NCBI RefSeq assembly: GCF_947179165.1
Contig: NC_077240.1
Coordinates: 25,462,001-25,526,000, forward strand
Length of the DNA stretch: 64,000 bases
Direction: 5' to 3'
Source of the DNA: Solanum dulcamara
Lineage: Eukaryota > Streptophyta > Magnoliopsida > Solanales > Solanaceae
Shown here piece after piece: positions 1 through 12,733 of the stretch. The notes below the pieces were generated by a model, which worked only from the letters and a program-made list of their open reading frames with translations, was not told the DNA's origin and ran no database searches. A program made the position numbers and the translations under genes. The first letter of the stretch is position 1. Every line of letters begins with the position of its first letter.

Positions 1-2170
1 ATGTACTAATGAGTATGCCTATCCATCTCCTGTCAGCTATTAAACCTCCAAAATGTGTTATCAATGATATGCACAAAATATTCTCAGCTTTCTTCTGGAA
101 TAATTGTGAAGAAGGTAGAAGAAGACACTGGTCTTCATGGTTAAATCTCTGCAAGCCAAAAGAAGAAGGAGGTATAGGAATTAGATCTTTATTTGATGTA
201 TCACAAGCATTAAGTGCAAAATTATGGTGGAAATTCAGAACAACAAACACAATATGGGCAAATTACATGTGGATCAAGTACTGTAAAAGGCACAATTCTC
301 AGACAGTGCAGTGGAAGAGAGGTTCTCAAGTATGGAAAACTATGTTAGAGGCAAGAGATAAGATTGAGCAAGAAATATGGTGGGAACCAAGGAGTGGAAC
401 TGCAAATTTATGGTTTGACAACTGGATAAAACTAGGATCCCTATATCACATCATACCAGAAGATTTCCAAATAGATGAAGGTGTTCAAGAAGTAAAAGAA
501 ATAATGATGCATGAAGGTTGGAACTTAACAAAACTACAGCAGCTGCTCCCTGGGGATATTGTAGCACATATCCAAGAAGACTTACACTTTCATGAACAAA
601 AAGAAGAATGGGATATACCAAGATGGATGATGACAGCATCAGGTAAGTTTACAGTAGGCACAGCATGGGAATTACTGAGGAGCAAAGCAGTCAGATCAGA
701 TGTTTACAACAATATATGGATATCAGGGGTCCCTTTTAAGATATCTTTCTTTTTCTGGAGATTGTGGAAAAACAAAATACCACTTGGAGATATATTAAGA
801 AGCTTGGGGATAGAAACTGAGACAACATGCTACTGCTGTGATCCACCACAACATGAATCAGTGGAACACTTGTTTGTTACAGGAAAATTGGCTACAGCAG
901 TATGGAAATATCTTAAAGCAGCTGTTGGCATCACAACACATTTTCAGCAATTAAGGCAACTAGTTCAACTATGGTGGAATTTAGAGTTTCCATCAAAGTT
1001 AAAAAATAGCTTCAAAGCTATACCAATGGTCACAATGTGGCAAATTTGGAAATGGAGGAATACAGTGCTACATGGAGGGAAGATGTCCATCAACAAAGTG
1101 ATTTATGAGATAAACATGATTACATATCAATTGACTCGAATGAGCTACAAAGGGCAGGAAAACTTACCAAGATGCATACCTCAAATACTGAAAAAATTTG
1201 AAACATACAGGCCAAAACTTATAACCAGAATAGTGAAATGGGAGTTTCCTGAACAGGGATGGTACAAATGTAATTCTGATGGAGCTTCTAGGGGAAACCC
1301 TGGACCAAGCTCAGTTGCCTTTTGTATTAGAAATGCAGTAGGAGACCTTCAGTATGCAGCAGCAAGAATGATACCAGATGGATCAAATTTGATAGCAGAA
1401 GCGAGGGCATTACATGAGGGACTTCAGCACTGCGTTACACACAAACTCCTACCAGTGGTGTTGGAAACAGACTCAATGACAATGAAAATGATTTTGACTG
1501 GACAGTGGGAGACCCCATGGAGCATATCAATGATCACAAATGATATCTACAGACTGAGGAGGGATAAGGAAGTGAGGGTGGAACATGTCTTGAGGGAAGG
1601 AAATGGGTTGTCTGATTTCTTAACAAACTATGCTCTTGATTTTGCAGGTAACCATCACTTTGATAATTTTTGTTCACTTCCTGTCACACCAAGGAAGATG
1701 CTAAACACAGAAAAGTTCCAAATACCATATCTGAGGATTAGGAGAGCTAAAGATCACCACATACCCGGAGATTAACAACTACCAGGAGAGCTGCATCAAA
1801 TAATTAGGCATCACATCAAGTCGGAAGAAAAATAAGAACTTCGAAGCTGATTCGATGACAAGTATTCGCATCTTCAACATAATTACAGTTACAACTGAGT
1901 GAACGACAATTTCTACTACAACTTTCAAGCATGAATTAGTATTCTTTTGACTTTGAACCATAGCACCTGGTGAGAGCTTGTTGGTGTCTGAAATGGTATT
2001 GAGGTAAGGCTGGAGGTCGCAGCAGATAATTACACTTATTTGGTTGGCTGTAAATCATCCCTTTAATTTTATGCTTTTCTTTATCTTTTGAGAATGTATT
2101 GTACGGATCATTTTGTTATAATAAATCACTGCCAAATCTGTTTTGGTGGTTTTCGTTCAAAAAAAAAAAA
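1..2170 (+). mobile_element. LINE retrotransposon, 3' part
   Basis: This is the 3' half of a non-LTR (LINE/L1-type) retrotransposon; its 5' part lies outside the window. It holds the end of the polymerase ORF (3-1775), a 3' UTR of about 380 bases, and a run of A at 2160-2170 that fits a LINE tail. No target duplication can be checked because the 5' end is missing. Confidence 0.85.
3..1775 (+). CDS. LINE ORF2 C-terminus: RT thumb, zf-RVT, RNase H (5' partial)
   Basis: The frame is open from the window edge to a TAA at 1773-1775, about 590 codons, so the first ATG at 9 is probably internal. The opening matches the end of plant LINE reverse transcriptases (SMPIHLL, then a Trp-rich KPKEEGGIGIRS segment). 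A zf-RVT region follows near residues 235-300, with a CYCC pair and VEHLF; the cysteine usual after HLF is missing. A plant LINE RNase H domain lies near residues 420-545: DGASRGNPG, the Glu of AEARAL, the Asp of ETDS and the Asp of GLSDFL are all kept. The protein would copy the element RNA at a nicked target. The unbroken frame suggests a fairly young copy; upstream damage cannot be judged. Confidence 0.85.
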   Translation, partial: VLMSMPIHLLSAIKPPKCVINDMHKIFSAFFWNNCEEGRRRHWSSWLNLCKPKEEGGIGIRSLFDVSQALSAKLWWKFRTTNTIWANYMWIKYCKRHNSQTVQWKRGSQVWKTMLEARDKIEQEIWWEPRSGTANLWFDNWIKLGSLYHIIPEDFQIDEGVQEVKEIMMHEGWNLTKLQQLLPGDIVAHIQEDLHFHEQKEEWDIPRWMMTASGKFTVGTAWELLRSKAVRSDVYNNIWISGVPFKISFFFWRLWKNKIPLGDILRSLGIETETTCYCCDPPQHESVEHLFVTGKLATAVWKYLKAAVGITTHFQQLRQLVQLWWNLEFPSKLKNSFKAIPMVTMWQIWKWRNTVLHGGKMSINKVIYEINMITYQLTRMSYKGQENLPRCIPQILKKFETYRPKLITRIVKWEFPEQGWYKCNSDGASRGNPGPSSVAFCIRNAVGDLQYAAARMIPDGSNLIAEARALHEGLQHCVTHKLLPVVLETDSMTMKMILTGQWETPWSISMITNDIYRLRRDKEVRVEHVLREGNGLSDFLTNYALDFAGNHHFDNFCSLPVTPRKMLNTEKFQIPYLRIRRAKDHHIPGD

Positions 2171-2361
2171 GATCTAGACCTGACTTTGACCCCAATTTTG
2201 ATATCCAACCTTGATTTGAGACTTGTGTACCCATTCCCGACCCACAATCCGAGACCCAACTTTGATCTAGAACCTGAGACTCATTATGATTTTGATCCAA
2301 AATTCGAGACCCAACCTCAACTTGGGGTTAGAGTTTTGAGGCCCGAACCCTTAGCCATAGG
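2171..2361. repeat. Degenerate GACCC/GAGACC-type array
   Basis: A run of imperfect short units of the form GACCT, GACCC, GAGAC and ACCCGA. The same low-complexity texture fills 18811-19424, 19590-19936 and 20701-20805. No unit is conserved well enough to give a fixed period by eye. The open frame across it encodes only low-complexity peptide and is not taken as a gene. Confidence 0.6.
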
Positions 2362-3045
2362 AAAAATCAAGGGAAAATTACCCTTTTACACATGATATGA
2401 TGCTATATTTACTTTTATTCCCTTTTACACCAAAAAATTTTCAAATTCCCTCTTTTTCCTTTCTCTCTCTATACCTTACTGATACATCCGCCTCTTCCTT
2501 CATCTTTGCCCTAATTTGCTCTAGTTAATTTATACTCTTCAACCGTTAATCAATTTCAAGGTTCCAACTGAGGTATATTTTAATCTTTCCTTATTTGGAA
2601 TTTCACTTCATCCTCATTCAATCTGATTTCTCCTAAAATTTGTATATTTTGATTTCTTCTGAAAATCTTTGAAAAATTTTCTAAATTTTTATCATTTGCT
2701 TTCTTCTGTAAATCTTTCTATTTTTGTTTCTCATACCTTCAATGATACATATGGAATCCGTTCATGGTCTCATACAGTCCAATAAAAATCAAGGAATTTT
2801 TGTTTCTCCTGGTTCTGATTCGTCTTGGGAAGGTTACGACGAAGTTAGATCCAAACATCGTAACGATCCAGCAGTGATGAATAAGCTATGTGAGAAATTA
2901 AAGTCGAAAGCTACAGTTAAACATGCACCCAAAGAAATAGACAACAAGATTGAAGGGGTTACAACACGCCCTAATCTCCCAAAGGTATGGGTACAATTAA
3001 GTTTTTTGTTTTAGAATGAAAATTTTGTGAATGTTTTAATGATTC

Positions 3046-3790
3046 TGATACATATCATTTATGTATCAGATACATAATATCTTTTTAAAAGGATTTTTTT
3101 TGGAGATTTACTATCTCTGATACATCATGTTTAAGTGTCAGTTTCTGTTGTTTTAATTTTTAATGATTCTGATACATATACATTTATATATTAGATACAT
3201 AATGTCTTTTTCAAATGTAATTTTTTGGAGATTTATTATTTCTGATACATCATGTTTAAGTGTCATTTTATGTTGTTTCAAGTTTTAATGAAGCTGATAC
3301 ATATCATTTATGTATCAGATACATAATGTCTTTTTCAAATGCAATTTTTTGAGATTTACTATTTCTGATACATCATGTTTAAGTCTCAGTTTCTGTTATT
3401 TCAAGTTTTAATGAAGCTGATACATATCATTTATGTATCAGATACATAATGTCTGTTTTAAATACAATTTTTTGAGATTTACTATTTCTGATACATCATC
3501 TTTAAGTCTCAGTATCTATTATTTCAAGTTTTAATGATTCTGATACATCTACATTTATGTATCAGATACATAATGTCTTTTTCAAATACAATTTTTTGGA
3601 GATTTACTATTTCTGATACATCATGTGTAAGTGTCATTTTCTGATGTTTCAAGTTTTAATGAATCTGATACATCTACATTTATGTATCAAAATATAATAT
3701 ATAACTATTTCTGATACATCTTCTGTATGTATCAGAATCTCATCTCATGCATCAAATATTTTAATGCATATGATACATCGTATTTATGTA
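3046..3790. repeat. Tandem repeat, ~124-bp unit, about 6 copies, in a MULE intron
   Basis: Units begin with TGATACAT at 3046, 3170, 3295, 3418, 3541 and 3666, giving periods of 123-125 bases. Each unit holds the palindrome ATGTATCAGATACAT or a close variant plus a second CTGATACATC. The array fills the intron 2985-3831 of the Ulp1-like gene and decays towards its 3' end. Confidence 0.9.
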
Positions 3791-6117
3791 TATAGTTCAA
3801 GTTGTATTTAACCATTTTCATGTCAATGCAGGGAATAAAATACGTCATCAAGAAGATCTCGTCCCACCCATTGAGATTCGAAATGACATATAGGGCTAAT
3901 TTTCTTGATGATTTTGAATCATCAATAGGTGAAGAATGTATAAAGTTATTTAGGCAATCCATATTTGGTCACTACTTAGATATGTTAAACTGTAATTTTC
4001 AAGGGCAAATCATCAAATGCCTCTTACTTCTTGAGGTAGACCAAAAAAACAAAGAAGAATTGCACATTTGTCATATGTAGGGTAATATACTACGATTTAC
4101 AATAAATGATTTTGCCATCATTACTGGTTTGCGATGTACCGGTAATATCAATGACTTTCGGTATTCTGATGACCAAACAAGTAGATTATTGTACTTATAT
4201 TTTCCTGGTGCCAAAAATGGGGTCAACAAAGCTCGTTTTGTTGAGTGTTTTCTAGTTGGAGGATGAAAAACAAACGAAGACGTTGTTCAGATGGCCATTC
4301 TCTATTTCATCCACACTTTTGTTTTTTCTCAACTAGGTGATGCACCTATATCTGTTGATGATTTTAAGATGGTAGAAGATGGTAGGTATGAGCAATATCC
4401 ATGGGGAAAAATAGCATTTTCAAAATTGATAAAAGAAATGCGTCAGGAGTTTTTAAATGCCAAACAAATGTATCATCTAGGCGGCATGCCATACGCTCTG
4501 AATGTTTGGATATATGAATGTGCATCTCAAGTTCCCTCTGAAATTGCTGTAAGAGTGGGTAATGAAATTTCCAGAATTCTTAACTGGCGTGTTGTCACCG
4601 TGAAGCCAAAATTTGAGACCTTCATGTCTACCATCTTCAGTGAGGTACATGCTTTGAATATTATTCATTTATGCACTGATTCATTATACATAACATCTAA
4701 GATACATTATATATGCATGACCTTGATACATTATAATTTGATTCATAAAGTAGATGTATCAGCTCATATATTTATGTATCAGAATATAAATATATCAAGA
4801 TATAATATATCTGATACATATACTTTATATAACCTTTCTGATACATATAATTGTATGTACCAGAAACTCATTTATCAGTATTTACAGCTCATGAAAACTC
4901 TATCTTATGTATCAAATTATAATGTATCTAGAATTACATCTCATGATACATCTGCATTTATGTATCAGATAATGTTGTTTTTCTATCAGTTTCTCATGTA
5001 TGAAGGATTAATGTTTCTGATACATCATGTTTATGTATCAGCATTAACATGTATCAATTATTCAATTATTTTCTGACAATCAATCAATATTTTTTGCAGT
5101 ATCCATGCTCCAACATTGTCCAATCTCAACATGAAATGGAATCTATTTTTATTCATGGCAGCCAACAAAAACCTGAAGCTTCTACATCAGCTGCCAAGGT
5201 CAATTTCAGAAAACCTCATAAAGTCCCCGGATTTGAGGACTTTTCAACAACACCACCCACAGAATTATTAAAAAGATCTAGTCATGTCGCTGATACATCT
5301 TCTCCACCTTCTTCTAAAAGAATGAAGATTTCCCCTGCTAAAAAGCCAATTCAAGTAGAAACAGCCAACATGCACAAGGATTTTATACCACCAAATGAAT
5401 CAGAAAAGCCTGTTTCTCCTGAAAATGTACCAGGGGCGAAGTCAGTTGTAGGAGGTGAATCTTCCGGTCATTCGGATCAAATTATTCATATGCAATTCAA
5501 AGCATTGAAGAAGTCCATAAAGAAGTCTCTAAAGAGATACATAAGTTATTACTTTAAGATGTATCACATACAATATACTTTTAATTAGGTGATACATTCT
5601 GATTTTTCATATACATGTATCAAGGTTGACCGAAAGTTCAAGTGTTTGGAGAATAAAATTGATTCAAATCACATTGATCTTTTGAAATCCATCGACGGTA
5701 TGGCGAACCGAATGACTGGCACATCATCTTAAGTTAAAACAAATGATTTTGATCAAACATTCCATGTGGTTGAACAACAAGAAGCACCTACTGGATTGGA
5801 GGTGCATAATTTTGCAAATAAATCTGACCCACCCCAACAAAATGACCAATCTAATGTCCAGGAAGATATTAAGGTACATACATCATGTAATATTTGATAT
5901 TTATGCTTTTAAACTTCTAGATACTTTTCATTGTCATGTATCGAATGTAAATGTTATTATGTTTTTAGAGACCTGAACCATCCACCATGATAAAACAGGT
6001 GGACAATATATCAGAACAAAACATTTCAGCAGATGTTTCAGAATTATTTGATCAGCAGGTTTATTCTGATACATTAAAGATAATGTATCAGAAATAAATT
6101 GATGAACAATTTGATGC

Positions 6118-6146
6118 TATATATATATATTGTATAAGCTCAACCT

Positions 6147-6192
<46 letters not shown>
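6118..6192. repeat. (AT)n microsatellite in a MULE intron
   Basis: Two runs of alternating A and T (about 6118-6130 and 6151-6192) between two short exons of the Ulp1-like pseudogene. Confidence 0.85.
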
Positions 6193-6194
<2 letters not shown>

Positions 6195-7354
6195 TAAGTA
6201 AATGTTATTATATTTCCAGGAAGATGAACCATCCATCAAGATACAAAAGGTGGATGATGTATCACAACATAACATTGTAGCAGATGATGTATGATATCAG
6301 CAGATTTTTTATTAAGTGATTGGGTTTTTAAGATAATGTATGATATCCGCAGTTTTTTATTAAGTAATTGTTTTTTTAACATTTGTAGGAACCGAAAATA
6401 TTAATTTTTACACCACAATTGAAGGATGTATCAGCACACCAAATGGAACCACAAAGAGCAGATACTGATCAGCTTATTGCTGATTTTGATATATTACAAG
6501 TAATGTATCAGATACATTACTGAGATAAAGTCAACATTATTAACTTTTTTAATGACGTTATACATTACATGTAGAACACTGGAAAGAAAGATGGAAGAGT
6601 AGCCGATGATAAAACTGACAAAGTAGAAAAGCAAGTTGAGGAGATTGATAAAGAAAAAATAAAACCAAGCACATCGAAATCCAATACTTCAGCACCATTT
6701 TCGACCGAAACTCTGGATGTGATAGATGCTCTAATATACGGACTTCCATTACCAGTCATGCCATTGACAGTTGTTAGTCATGAGCAAGTTCAGGATGAAT
6801 GTCTATTACGCGATAGCCAGCTACCAACCACTCTTCCATCAAAAGCCAATGTATTATCTGACGATGCGAAGACACCATTTTGAAGAAGCAGGATTCCTTC
6901 GAAGATCTTACAGTCGCCGTATCTTTCAAACTTTGGGTCGAGTGAAAAGGGAAAGGAAAATTTGTCAGCTGTTATGCATCAGACACACCCTTTTGAAGGT
7001 TTTGGTATATGCTATCATCCCCCATCCGAGCTTGTCACAGAATACTCTCAATGAATAGATAAAGGACTACTAAAATCGCATGGCAACAAGTAAGTATGAT
7101 ATATTCAACTTATACCCATACAAGTTGTGTATTATATTTGTTATGTTATTAAACTACAAGCTTTCATTCAGGAATTCGAAGGAGGATCATTACAGATCTA
7201 AGTGCTCTTCATTCGACTTTGAAAAAATGGACTTTGTAGTGGCATTTCCTAAAGATAAGAACTGGTTCTACCTAATGTCACAGCTGAACAGATGTTGGAA
7301 TGATGAGGTAAAAATTTCATCATAAATAATATGATACAACTCATACTTACTACC

Positions 7355-7450
7355 TGATACATACAGATTAATGTATCTGATACATACATAGATTAATGTA
7401 TCTGATACATACATAGATTAATGTATCTGATACATACATAATCTGATACA
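7355..7450. repeat. 25-bp tandem repeat of the GATACAT motif
   Basis: TGATACAT recurs at 7355, 7378, 7403 and 7428 with ATTAATGTATC between copies, a unit of about 25 bases. It lies in the intron 7308-7494, directly before the large catalytic exon of the Ulp1-like gene. Confidence 0.85.
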
Positions 7451-9156
7451 TGATGTTAGTTGTTATATAACTAATACTTTCTTAAAATGTGCAGCACATC
7501 GATGTAATATCTTACTACCTTCGGAAGAAATCGAAGATGCAGTTGAGCAATCAGTATCGATACACAACGACAGACTGCATTTTCAAAATTTACATCGAAT
7601 ATGCACACACACGCTACTATCACCTTCCACCTAATATTTCTACACAAGAAGATATGGCAAGGGCCACTGTTACAGCTCATCATGAGAGATCCGTGAAGAA
7701 CATAATAAGAGGTTTCTCAATACCAGCCGGTTTGCCCTGGCATTTGGTAGATAAGGTATACATTCCAGTAAACTGCGATAGGGATTTTCATTGGGTTCTT
7801 ACGGTAGTTGTGTTGAAAGAGAGGTTGATACGTGTGTATGATTCATCGTCTAAACGAAGAAGTAGCAACCATTCCCTAGAGATCCAAAAGATAGCAGCAA
7901 TGCTACCAACATACCTGCAAGACAGTGGTTTCTTTGACAACAACGAACGTACTGATTGGTCGTCTCTTGATTCATATAAGGACAAATCAACCGGTAACAT
8001 GCTTGAACCACATCACCCATTTGCAGTTGAGTATGTTGAAGGAATTGCGCAACAGGAAAGTAACAGCTTGTGAGTATTAACAATTATGTATACCTAAATC
8101 ATTCATCTGTCAATTTTACTTTTTTAAAACTTGTGTATTCCTTTCTTTGCATGGATTGTGGAGTTTTCCTGTCCATTTTTGCTGAATATCTTAGTGATGG
8201 AATTTCTATTCCAAATACTGGACTAAACGCTGAATTCTTCCATTCAAGATATGTCGCACTCTTATGGAGATATGGTTGTCAGAAGGCCATGGATGGTTAT
8301 GTTAGCGATAACGACGATCCAAAAAAACCTAGGAGAGACATCTCTCCAAGCCAAGGAGAACTGATTGATGTCCAATAGTTTTTTTTTTAGTAAACATTTT
8401 AAGTATTTCTGCTACTTTTAATTTATCTGATACATAAACTGTAATGTATCAGATTTAGTATGTTTTAATATTTCCATATATCAGATTTAGTATATTTTTC
8501 TCTGGTGTCAAACTCGAATATAAAATCAAAGTTTATGTTTTATATTCTACTGTATCAAACTTGTATCGAGTATAATATTCATAAGTGTCACATTTTGTGA
8601 ATTTTGATACATATTATATGTGTATGAGATTTTCATGAATCAAGATTTATCTATTATGATACATCATGCACATGTATCAGATTCTCATTTCTCAATATTT
8701 AATGATTCCGATACATTAATTTTTTGCATAAGAATTTCATGTCTCAAGATTTAACGTTTATGATATATCTTGCTTATGTATCAGATTCGCATTTATCAAG
8801 ATTTACTGCATATGATAATCTACAACCTATATCAAATAAGATCTTATGTATCACCCACAACTCTTGTGTAATTATGGTTGTCGAAAAGACAAGAATGGTT
8901 ATGTTTGGGAAAATAACGATCCAAAAAATAAACTATGTGAGATTTCATTAATCCAAGTCAAGGAGAACCGATGGACGTCCTGTATTATATTTTAAAAAAA
9001 AATTGTAGCAATAAAATATACTAATCTTGATACGTATCAACTGAAAAAAGATTTTTATATTTATGTCACGTGTCAAACTCAAATACAAAAATATAAAAAT
9101 AGATGTTATTATATGATTCAAATAGAATGTATACCGAGATACCACAAACATCATAT

Positions 9157-12100
9157 CTATTTAGGAATGAAATTACAAGTCTTTCTGTTGTGGACTTCGT
9201 GGCCACAACGTCCACAAGAATTTGTGCTACTTGTTATCTTCTCACTAGCGAACTTTTTTCTCTCTTTCTTTGGTCTTCCTGGCATCCTTTTGTATATTGC
9301 TGGCAAGACAAATTCTTCCAAAATTTCCTTCGGACCAGTCCAGTCTTTGTAATCTGACATTGGAACCATTGGTAATTCATAAGTATTTGCCAACGCCTCT
9401 GGTTTGTAGTAATCAGAACAGTATGGGTGCAGGTCAGTAATGTTCTTGCTCTTCAACACTGCAATTGCATGTGGACATGGTATCTCGTCTAGTTGAAATC
9501 TACCACAAGTGCATGTTTTTCTCTCTAGACACACAATGTATCTTATACCTAATTCGTAAATAAAATAAAGATAGTCTGATGAAGCAACAACCTACAGGAA
9601 TTATATTTTAAATATATGTATCAGTACTCCTTCCTCACATACACAACTATGTATCAGAACTGATGTAAAAGGGTAATAATTATCACAGGATATACATAAC
9701 AGATGAATCAACAGCCAGCAAGAAATAAATTTCACATATATGTGTCAGAAAGTATATATCAATTACAGAACTGATGTATCAGTATATATTTAAAACATGT
9801 TATATTTATATGTGTCAGTACTTATGTATCAACTATATATTTGATGTATCCAAATTGATATATCAGTGTATAATGAGCACAGGCTATACCTGAATGACGA
9901 AGCAACAAACTGATATAAATAAACTTCACATATATCTATAGTACTTATGTATCATCTACACAACTAATGTATCTACACTGATGTATCAGTATATATTTAG
10001 AACATGTTATGCATAACTGATTAATCAACAGCCTGAAGGAAAATAATCTTTACATATATGTATCAGAACTTATGTATCAAATGTAGAACTTATGCATCAT
10101 AATTGATGTTTTATTATTTAATTAGCATATGTTATACATAACTGATGAATCATAAGCCACCAATAAATAAATTTTACATATATGTATCAGAAAGTATGTA
10201 TCAATTACAGAAATGATGTATCGTGTACCAGAACTGATGTATCAGTACATATATGTATCAGAAAGTATGTATCGTGTACCAGAACTGATGTATCAGTATA
10301 TATGTATCAGAAAGTATGTATCGTGTATCAGAACTGATGTATCGGTATATATGTATCATAAAGTATGTATCGTGTACCAGAATTGATGTATCAGTATATA
10401 TGTATCAGAAAGTATGTATTGTGTACCTTCATTCTCGAATACTTGATCGTGTTTGAAACTACGATATCTTCGAATTTTCTACCCAAAGTATGTTTTGTAT
10501 AAGATGCTATTTCCCTATTTTTGCAGTTCCAAGAACCAAATAACATTCTCGTTTGCTCCAAAAAGTCAATTATAGGCAGCTCTCGTGCTTCAACAAGACA
10601 TCTATTGATACATTCTGCGATGTTAGAAGTCATCATTCTACCCATGTTGACAGTGGCATGAACCCTTGACCACTTTTCGTATCCTGCATTTTTTAAATAT
10701 TGTGCCACCCGTTGATCGATTCTTTCAACTTTGGCCATTAATTTATCGACTTCATCTTTTCGGTATGCCTTGGCCATTGAATAGAAGATGTCACTTAGTA
10801 CAACTTTGCTCCTTCTGTATTTAGTACACACATTTTTCCATATATGCCATATGCATGCAAAATGAGGAACATTGGGAAATACCATGCTTACACTCTTGAT
10901 TATGCTTTCGTTCCTATCTGATACAACACACATATTGTCCCTCTCACTAAATGCATTCTTGAAATTCTGAAAAAACCACGTTCATGATGCATTATTTTCC
11001 GTATCAACAATACCATACGCCAACGGCAATATACAACCTAATAAATCAATAATAGCGATACAATAGTTATTAGAATTCATCAGAATCACAACAAACGTGA
11101 AAAATGAGATGACACACTATTATTCAATAAGAAATAGTATAAGAAAGTAATACCTGCCCCATCAAGTGTGCTAGCTGATACAAACGTCCCTTTATAAGGT
11201 CCATCAAGATGCGCACCGTCAACAACAACTACTGGTCGACAAAACTGAAACCCCCTCATCAAGGGCCTTAACGCTATGAACAAATACATGAACTCATCAG
11301 TTGATGACTTGTGCATACTTATGTACGAATTTGGATATACGGTTTTTAGAATATGTATGTATACAGGCAGCTATCTATATCCATCAGCAGGTTTTCCCCT
11401 TAACATCTCCAAAGCATGCTCTTTTGAACGCCATGCCTGTTGATAGGTAATATCAATTCCATACACTGATTTAATATCCTCTCGTATATCATTAGGGGTG
11501 AGAATTTTCTTATGATTAACCAATTTAGGTGCTGTGAATGCACTAACAAAAGCCTTTGTAGCATGAACTTTGTTGAAAATCCTATCTCTCAATGCACATG
11601 AATGTTCACTATTGAAATATCTAACTTTGAATACATCGGATTTTTTCCAACATGAAGCTTTCATTCTCCAACAACAGCCGTCTGAAAGGCATACTAACAC
11701 ATAACTGCATTTGTATAAAAAAAATATCATGTATCATACCAATATTTTTTCATATATAATATCAACAAATAAAATGACATACTGATAGGAAGTGTGTCAA
11801 CGCATGTACTTGATACATGCTTCTTTGTATGTATTATGAAAAAAAAGTATCTAATACATAGAGTCATATGAATCTGATACATACTGACAGCATTATTACC
11901 ATTTTTTAACTGAGTTACAGAAATGGAATTTTTGATGTATCATGACAGAAAAAAAACAATTTTTTTTAAGAATGTATCAGATACACACATTCATATGTAT
12001 CTGATACATACTGTTGGATAATATCCAACATCAAAATTTCCAAATGCAGAATATGTGCATACCTTTTACTGTCGGAACTTTTAACCTTGAAATTAAATTC

Positions 12101-12733
12101 ATTATTGATTTTGTATTTGGCCATTACATCAACTAGAGTTGCTTTATCCTTATAGAATTGATTCTCCTTCACTTCCGCACTATTTGTATCAGCTATGTAG
12201 TTTGTCAAATCCAATTCTGCTATATAACAATTTGCGACATTACCAGATTCTTCTAAACCAAAAATGTGGGACTCATTCGCTTTTGATTTGGCACAAACGA
12301 TTGCTCGAGATGTACTGTCGAATGATTTTATCTCACATCTTTTTATATCAGAGCTTGATATGCAGAGGGGATAATTTACGAAACTAGGCTCTTTCTTCTT
12401 CAACTCTATGTAAAGATTAACAACCATATCATTATGAATATAAATTGGCGACGAGTTACCTTCAACTATGTATCGGATTTCAATATTTTTCTCTCATTCA
12501 TCCACACTTAATTCAGCAGCAAATGCTTCTTTTAGATTTGAGTAAGATACATTGTCACCGATAACGATTCCATCACTTTTGTATTGTTCATAAGTAATAT
12601 CGGATTGCCAAACTCCAGAATGTCTCAATAGTATCGGGATATTCATATCGATTAATTGATGAAATGCGAAGTTTTCTTTGAATTGATGCTCTGTTGTTTT
12701 AATTGGAGTCAATGCTCTGACTTTTGGCTTCAA
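9157..12733 (-). pseudogene. MURA-type MULE transposase gene, decayed
   Basis: Four exons can be traced on the minus strand with GT..AG borders: 12733-12063, 11704-11154, 11037-10427 and 9591-9157. In order they encode an N-terminal region, a MuDR-type zinc-binding segment (GCCWRMKASC then SEHSC), the DDE transposase core and a SWIM zinc finger (CTCGRF..CPH) followed by a C-terminal CGRCGH knuckle. The catalytic acids are visible: Asp in VVVDGAHL, Asp in CVVSDRN, a CxxH (CIWH), and Glu in SNIAECIN. The protein would cut and join MULE ends. Three in-frame stops kill it: TGA 12494-12496, TAG 11371-11373 (a CAG by family expectation) and TGA 10982-10984 (for Trp). No frameshift was needed to join the exons, so decay is mostly by point changes. 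Confidence 0.88.
10190..10427. repeat. 49-bp tandem repeat, about 4-5 copies, in the transposase intron
   Basis: Units with GAAAGTATGTATCGTG start at about 10261, 10310, 10359 and 10408, a steady 49-base period, with a degenerate copy before them. Each carries ATGTATCAG and GATGTATC. The array runs up to the 5' splice donor of the third transposase exon (GT complement at 10425-10426). Confidence 0.9.

Larger units (their letters stand above)
2742..8378 (+). pseudogene. MULE-borne DUF1985 / Ulp1-like C48 cysteine protease gene, decayed
   Basis: A multi-exon gene. Exons supported by splice sites or domain continuity: about 2742-2984, 3832-4644 (DUF1985), 5100 to about 5530, about 5628-5877, three short ones (5969-6058, 6220-6288, about 6391-6499), about 6575-7089, 7172-7307, 7495-8069 and 8153-8378. 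The last three form a Ulp1 peptidase domain with its triad visible: His in DFHWVL, Asp in RVYDSS, Cys in DCGVF. Ulp1 enzymes cleave SUMO-type conjugates; the role of this capture in MULEs is unknown. In-frame stops: TAG 4078-4080, TGA 4264-4266, TAA 5730-5732, TGA 6881-6883, TGA 7052-7054 (for Trp). The acceptor before the Cys exon reads GCAT (8149-8152) instead of GCAG. The donor of the third exon is not clear. Start could also be 2751. Confidence 0.85.

Noticed and set aside
2099..2395. 98-codon open frame across the LINE tail and GACCC array
   Set aside because: It crosses a poly-A tail and a low-complexity array; its peptide is a repeat translation.
3046..3790. Regular repeats with spacers suggesting a CRISPR array
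   Set aside because: The 124-bp units are contiguous tandem copies in a plant gene intron, with no unique spacers and no cas genes.
4291..5076. 261-codon open frame as a separate gene
   Set aside because: Its first third is the end of the DUF1985 exon; the rest is an intron full of GATACAT motifs that happens to stay open.
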